From: CAZYMF01 sp964648215
GTDB lineage: Bacteria > Desulfobacterota > Binatia > HRBIN30 > JACQVA1
Reading direction: 5' to 3'
Assembly (NCBI GenBank): GCA_964648215.1
Contig: CAZYMF010000026.1
Location: 1 to 37,593 of the forward strand
DNA length: 37,593 bases
Numbering within the stretch: the stretch's first letter is position 1; each line of letters begins with the position of its first letter. A model generated the notes under the pieces. It did not search any database. It worked only from the letters and a program-made list of their open reading frames with translations, and was not told where the DNA came from. The translations under genes were made by a program, and so were the position numbers. Positions 35,424-37,593 of the stretch are shown here, piece by piece.

Positions 35424-37593
35424 ATGAGAGCGCAGAGCAAGCCGCATAGACTCGGCACCGTTCGGTTTGGGCGGTTGGGTCGAGCTGCGCGAACTCTGGT
35501 GCCGCGTTGGGGCACGAGAGCCATCGCAGCGGTGAGCTTCCTGGCGGCCATCCTCCTCGCCGGCGAGGCGTCGGCGATTGTCATCGATCACTTCACCCAC
35601 GCGGCAGTCACCGGCTTGCCGCCGGGCATCATGCGACCGAAGATGGGCACCACCACGGTGACCGACTCGGGGCTTGCCGATGTGATGGGCGGGGTTCGAA
35701 GCTGCAAAGTCGGCGTGACGAGCCTGGAAACCATCGCCGACTCGGTGACCGCGGGCATTGCTACGCCATCGAGGCTGCTCGACTACTCATCCACTGTCGG
35801 CGCGGATGGTTGGCTGGAACTCCTCTATGACGCCGGAGGGGCGGGACTCAATACCGATCTGTCCCCCATCTCCGGGCTTCGATTGGTGGTGGAGGCGGCC
35901 GATTCCTCGTCAATCCCGTACGTCGTCACGATCACCGCCAGCGACAACACGAGCCGTTCGATCACGCTCACACGGACCATCACCGTTGCCGGGCCTCTCG
36001 ACGTCGACTTTCCGTTCTCCGGTCTCGCTCCGACCATCGACTTTTCTCATGTCTTCAGCATCAAGATCCGGATCGACCCAAACAAGGCTGGCGATCTGCG
36101 CCTGAGCCTCGTCGAGACGCTGCTTCCCCCGACGAGCACCCCCACCCAGACACCCACGACAACGGCGACTGGGACGCCGACGGTAACGCCGACGGCTAGC
36201 CCAACCGAAACGCCAACACGAACACCGACCACCACACCAACCGACACACCTTCGGTGACCCCGACCGAGACGCCGACGGTGACGCCTACAGATACACCCA
36301 CAGCGACACCGAGCGACACCCCAACAGCAACCCCGACCAACACGCCCACGGCGACACCCACTGACACGCCAACGCCGACGAGCACCCCAACCAAGACACC
36401 TACGGTGACGCCAACCGGCACACCAACGGCAACGCCGACCGATACACCTACAGCCACGCCGACTGGCACAGCGACGCCGACCAGCACCCCGACCGATACG
36501 CCGACGGTAACACCCACCGACACACCGACGGCCACCCCGACGGGCACAGCCACGGCCACTACGACCGACACGCCGACGGCAACTCCGACGGATACGCCAA
36601 CAGCCACCCCCACTGACACGCCGACGCGGACGAGTACCCCAACCGAGACACCTACAGTGACGCCAACCGGCACGCCGACGGCAACGCCGACCGAGACGCC
36701 AACTCAGACTGCGACGGCCACTCCAACCGATACACCTACGGCAACTTCGACGGCGACGCCCACTCGGACTGCGACGCCGACGGCTACTCCAACTCAAACA
36801 CCGACCAGCACCGCAACTGACACTCCGACGGCCACGCCAACGGATACTCCAACAGCAACGCCCACTGACACGCCAACACCGACGAGTACCCCCACAGAGA
36901 CACCCACGGTGACACCGACCAGCACACCAACGGCAACACCGACAGAGACACCAACCACCACCCCGACTGACACGCCAACCGCCACGGCGACCCCAACCGC
37001 CACTTCAACTCAGACTTCGACAAGCACGGCCACCGCGACACCGACCGATACCCCTACGGCGACGCCGACTGACACTCCAACGGCAACACCCACTGACACC
37101 CCGACACCGACGAGTACCCCCACAGACACACCCACGGTGACGCCAACCGGCACACCAACGGCAACACCGACGGATACGCCCACCGCAACTCCGACCAGCA
37201 CTGCGACAGCGACCCCGACGGCGACTCCAACTCAGACACCGACGAGCACCGCCACGGCGACTCCGACCGAGACGCCAACTCAGACTGCGACGGCCACTCC
37301 AACCGATACACCTACAGCCACGCCGACTGGCACAGCGACGCCGACCAGCACCCCGACTGACACACCCACGGTGACACCAACTGACACACCAACATCGACG
37401 AACACGCCAACTGACACACCGACTCAGACTCCCACGAGCACCCCAACCGACACTCCCACGGCAACCCCGACCGACACGCCGACGGCAACCCCGTCGGATA
37501 CGCCTACTCAGACACCTACTGGCACGCCGACCAACACACCGACGGCAACGCCGACCGAGACACCAACTCAGACTGCGACGGCCACTCCAACCG
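35424..37593 (+). CDS. Secreted paralogue with a giant Thr-Pro-Thr repeat (3' end beyond window)
   Basis: An open frame from ATG 35424 runs without a stop to the window end, at least 723 residues. A basic start and signal peptide (RAIAAVSFLAAILLAGEASA) are followed by VIDHFTHAAVTG and a beta-rich domain up to about residue 235. That domain matches the preceding gene in order: TDSGLADVMGG, LLYDAGGAGL, DVDFPFSGLAPTIDFSHVFSIKIRIDPNKAGDLRL. From 36132 the sequence is at least 487 residues of Thr-Pro-Thr-X. Such arrays form extended, possibly glycosylated stalks or wall spacers. A GTG at 35499 could give a shorter signal peptide. The C-terminal anchor, if any, is not in the window. Function unknown. 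Confidence 0.85.
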   Translation, partial: MRAQSKPHRLGTVRFGRLGRAARTLVPRWGTRAIAAVSFLAAILLAGEASAIVIDHFTHAAVTGLPPGIMRPKMGTTTVTDSGLADVMGGVRSCKVGVTSLETIADSVTAGIATPSRLLDYSSTVGADGWLELLYDAGGAGLNTDLSPISGLRLVVEAADSSSIPYVVTITASDNTSRSITLTRTITVAGPLDVDFPFSGLAPTIDFSHVFSIKIRIDPNKAGDLRLSLVETLLPPTSTPTQTPTTTATGTPTVTPTASPTETPTRTPTTTPTDTPSVTPTETPTVTPTDTPTATPSDTPTATPTNTPTATPTDTPTPTSTPTKTPTVTPTGTPTATPTDTPTATPTGTATPTSTPTDTPTVTPTDTPTATPTGTATATTTDTPTATPTDTPTATPTDTPTRTSTPTETPTVTPTGTPTATPTETPTQTATATPTDTPTATSTATPTRTATPTATPTQTPTSTATDTPTATPTDTPTATPTDTPTPTSTPTETPTVTPTSTPTATPTETPTTTPTDTPTATATPTATSTQTSTSTATATPTDTPTATPTDTPTATPTDTPTPTSTPTDTPTVTPTGTPTATPTDTPTATPTSTATATPTATPTQTPTSTATATPTETPTQTATATPTDTPTATPTGTATPTSTPTDTPTVTPTDTPTSTNTPTDTPTQTPTSTPTDTPTATPTDTPTATPSDTPTQTPTGTPTNTPTATPTETPTQTATATPT
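36132..37593 (+). repeat. Thr-Pro-Thr-X array with higher-order blocks
   Basis: The basic unit is 12 bases coding for TPT plus a variable residue (D, A, E, G, S, Q, V, N). Blocks beginning at the TSTPT(K/E/D)TPTVTPT phrase recur at about 36377, 36629, 36881 and 37109, giving spacings of 252, 252 and 228 bases. A 56-base exact repeat links 36438-36493 with 37302-37357. A phrase coding for TPTQTATATPT occurs at 36701, 37277 and 37565. Confidence 0.9.

Noticed and set aside
36047..37311. Minus-strand frames rich in Val-Gly-Val repeats
   Set aside because: Antisense of the ACN-CCN codons of the Thr-Pro-Thr array; the plus-strand frame continues from a good signal peptide and domain.
36132..37593. 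Possible CRISPR array
   Set aside because: Repeats are contiguous 12-base codon units without unique spacers, and the frame is open throughout.

Overview
The window is GC-rich bacterial DNA of Gram-negative character, with an outer-membrane channel, a periplasmic adaptor, lipoprotein-like and secreted proteins. Several features suggest an uncultured soil or sediment lineage related to the former Deltaproteobacteria (Myxococcota or Binatota type): Cys-rich secreted proteins with NCGACG motifs, Thr-Pro-Thr repeat surface proteins, tandem WS/DGAT enzymes, and a very large single-chain acyl-CoA carboxylase. That placement is inference; no rRNA, tRNA, CRISPR array, phage or insertion sequence was seen.

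Layout. Bases 1-271 hold nothing recognisable. 272-958 (-) is a class I methyltransferase behind a promoter overlapped by an ArsR-like palindrome. 1335-4588 (-) carries an outer-membrane beta-barrel-like protein and a fused ResB-CcsA cytochrome c maturation protein. 4839-12072 (-) is a heavy-metal efflux operon in the order small Cys/Met protein, cusC-like, cusB-like, cusA-like and a possible 69-codon tail ORF. Three of its junctions are 4-base ATGA overlaps. 12202-12957 (-) is a tandem glutaredoxin-like protein. A nested palindromic repeat (13038-13130) separates it from a 910-residue GH63-like glucosidase (13186-15918, +). A Cys-rich secreted protein (-), a metallo-beta-lactamase-fold hydrolase (+) and MsrB (+) follow.

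18478-20678 groups three small-to-medium genes with RNA or ribosome flavour: a four-S1-domain protein (-), a stand-alone NFACT-R domain protein (-) and a divergent zinc-ribbon protein (+). 20786-26386 (+) is a 1866-residue biotin carboxylase / BCCP / central region / carboxyltransferase fusion. It converges on two WS/DGAT acyltransferases (26468-29448, -). Together these suggest acyl-CoA carboxylation next to wax-ester or triacylglycerol formation.

29726-37593 (+) is a cell-surface region. It contains a 1357-residue protein with four repeated beta-sandwich-like modules, Thr-Pro-rich linkers and a C-terminal domain. Then come two paralogous secreted proteins that share an N-terminal domain but end differently: one has a C-terminal hydrophobic anchor, the other a Thr-Pro-Thr array of at least 487 residues that runs off the window. 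This last gene (35424 to the end) has no stop inside the window and is easily missed, because the repeat also gives long antisense Val-Gly reading frames.
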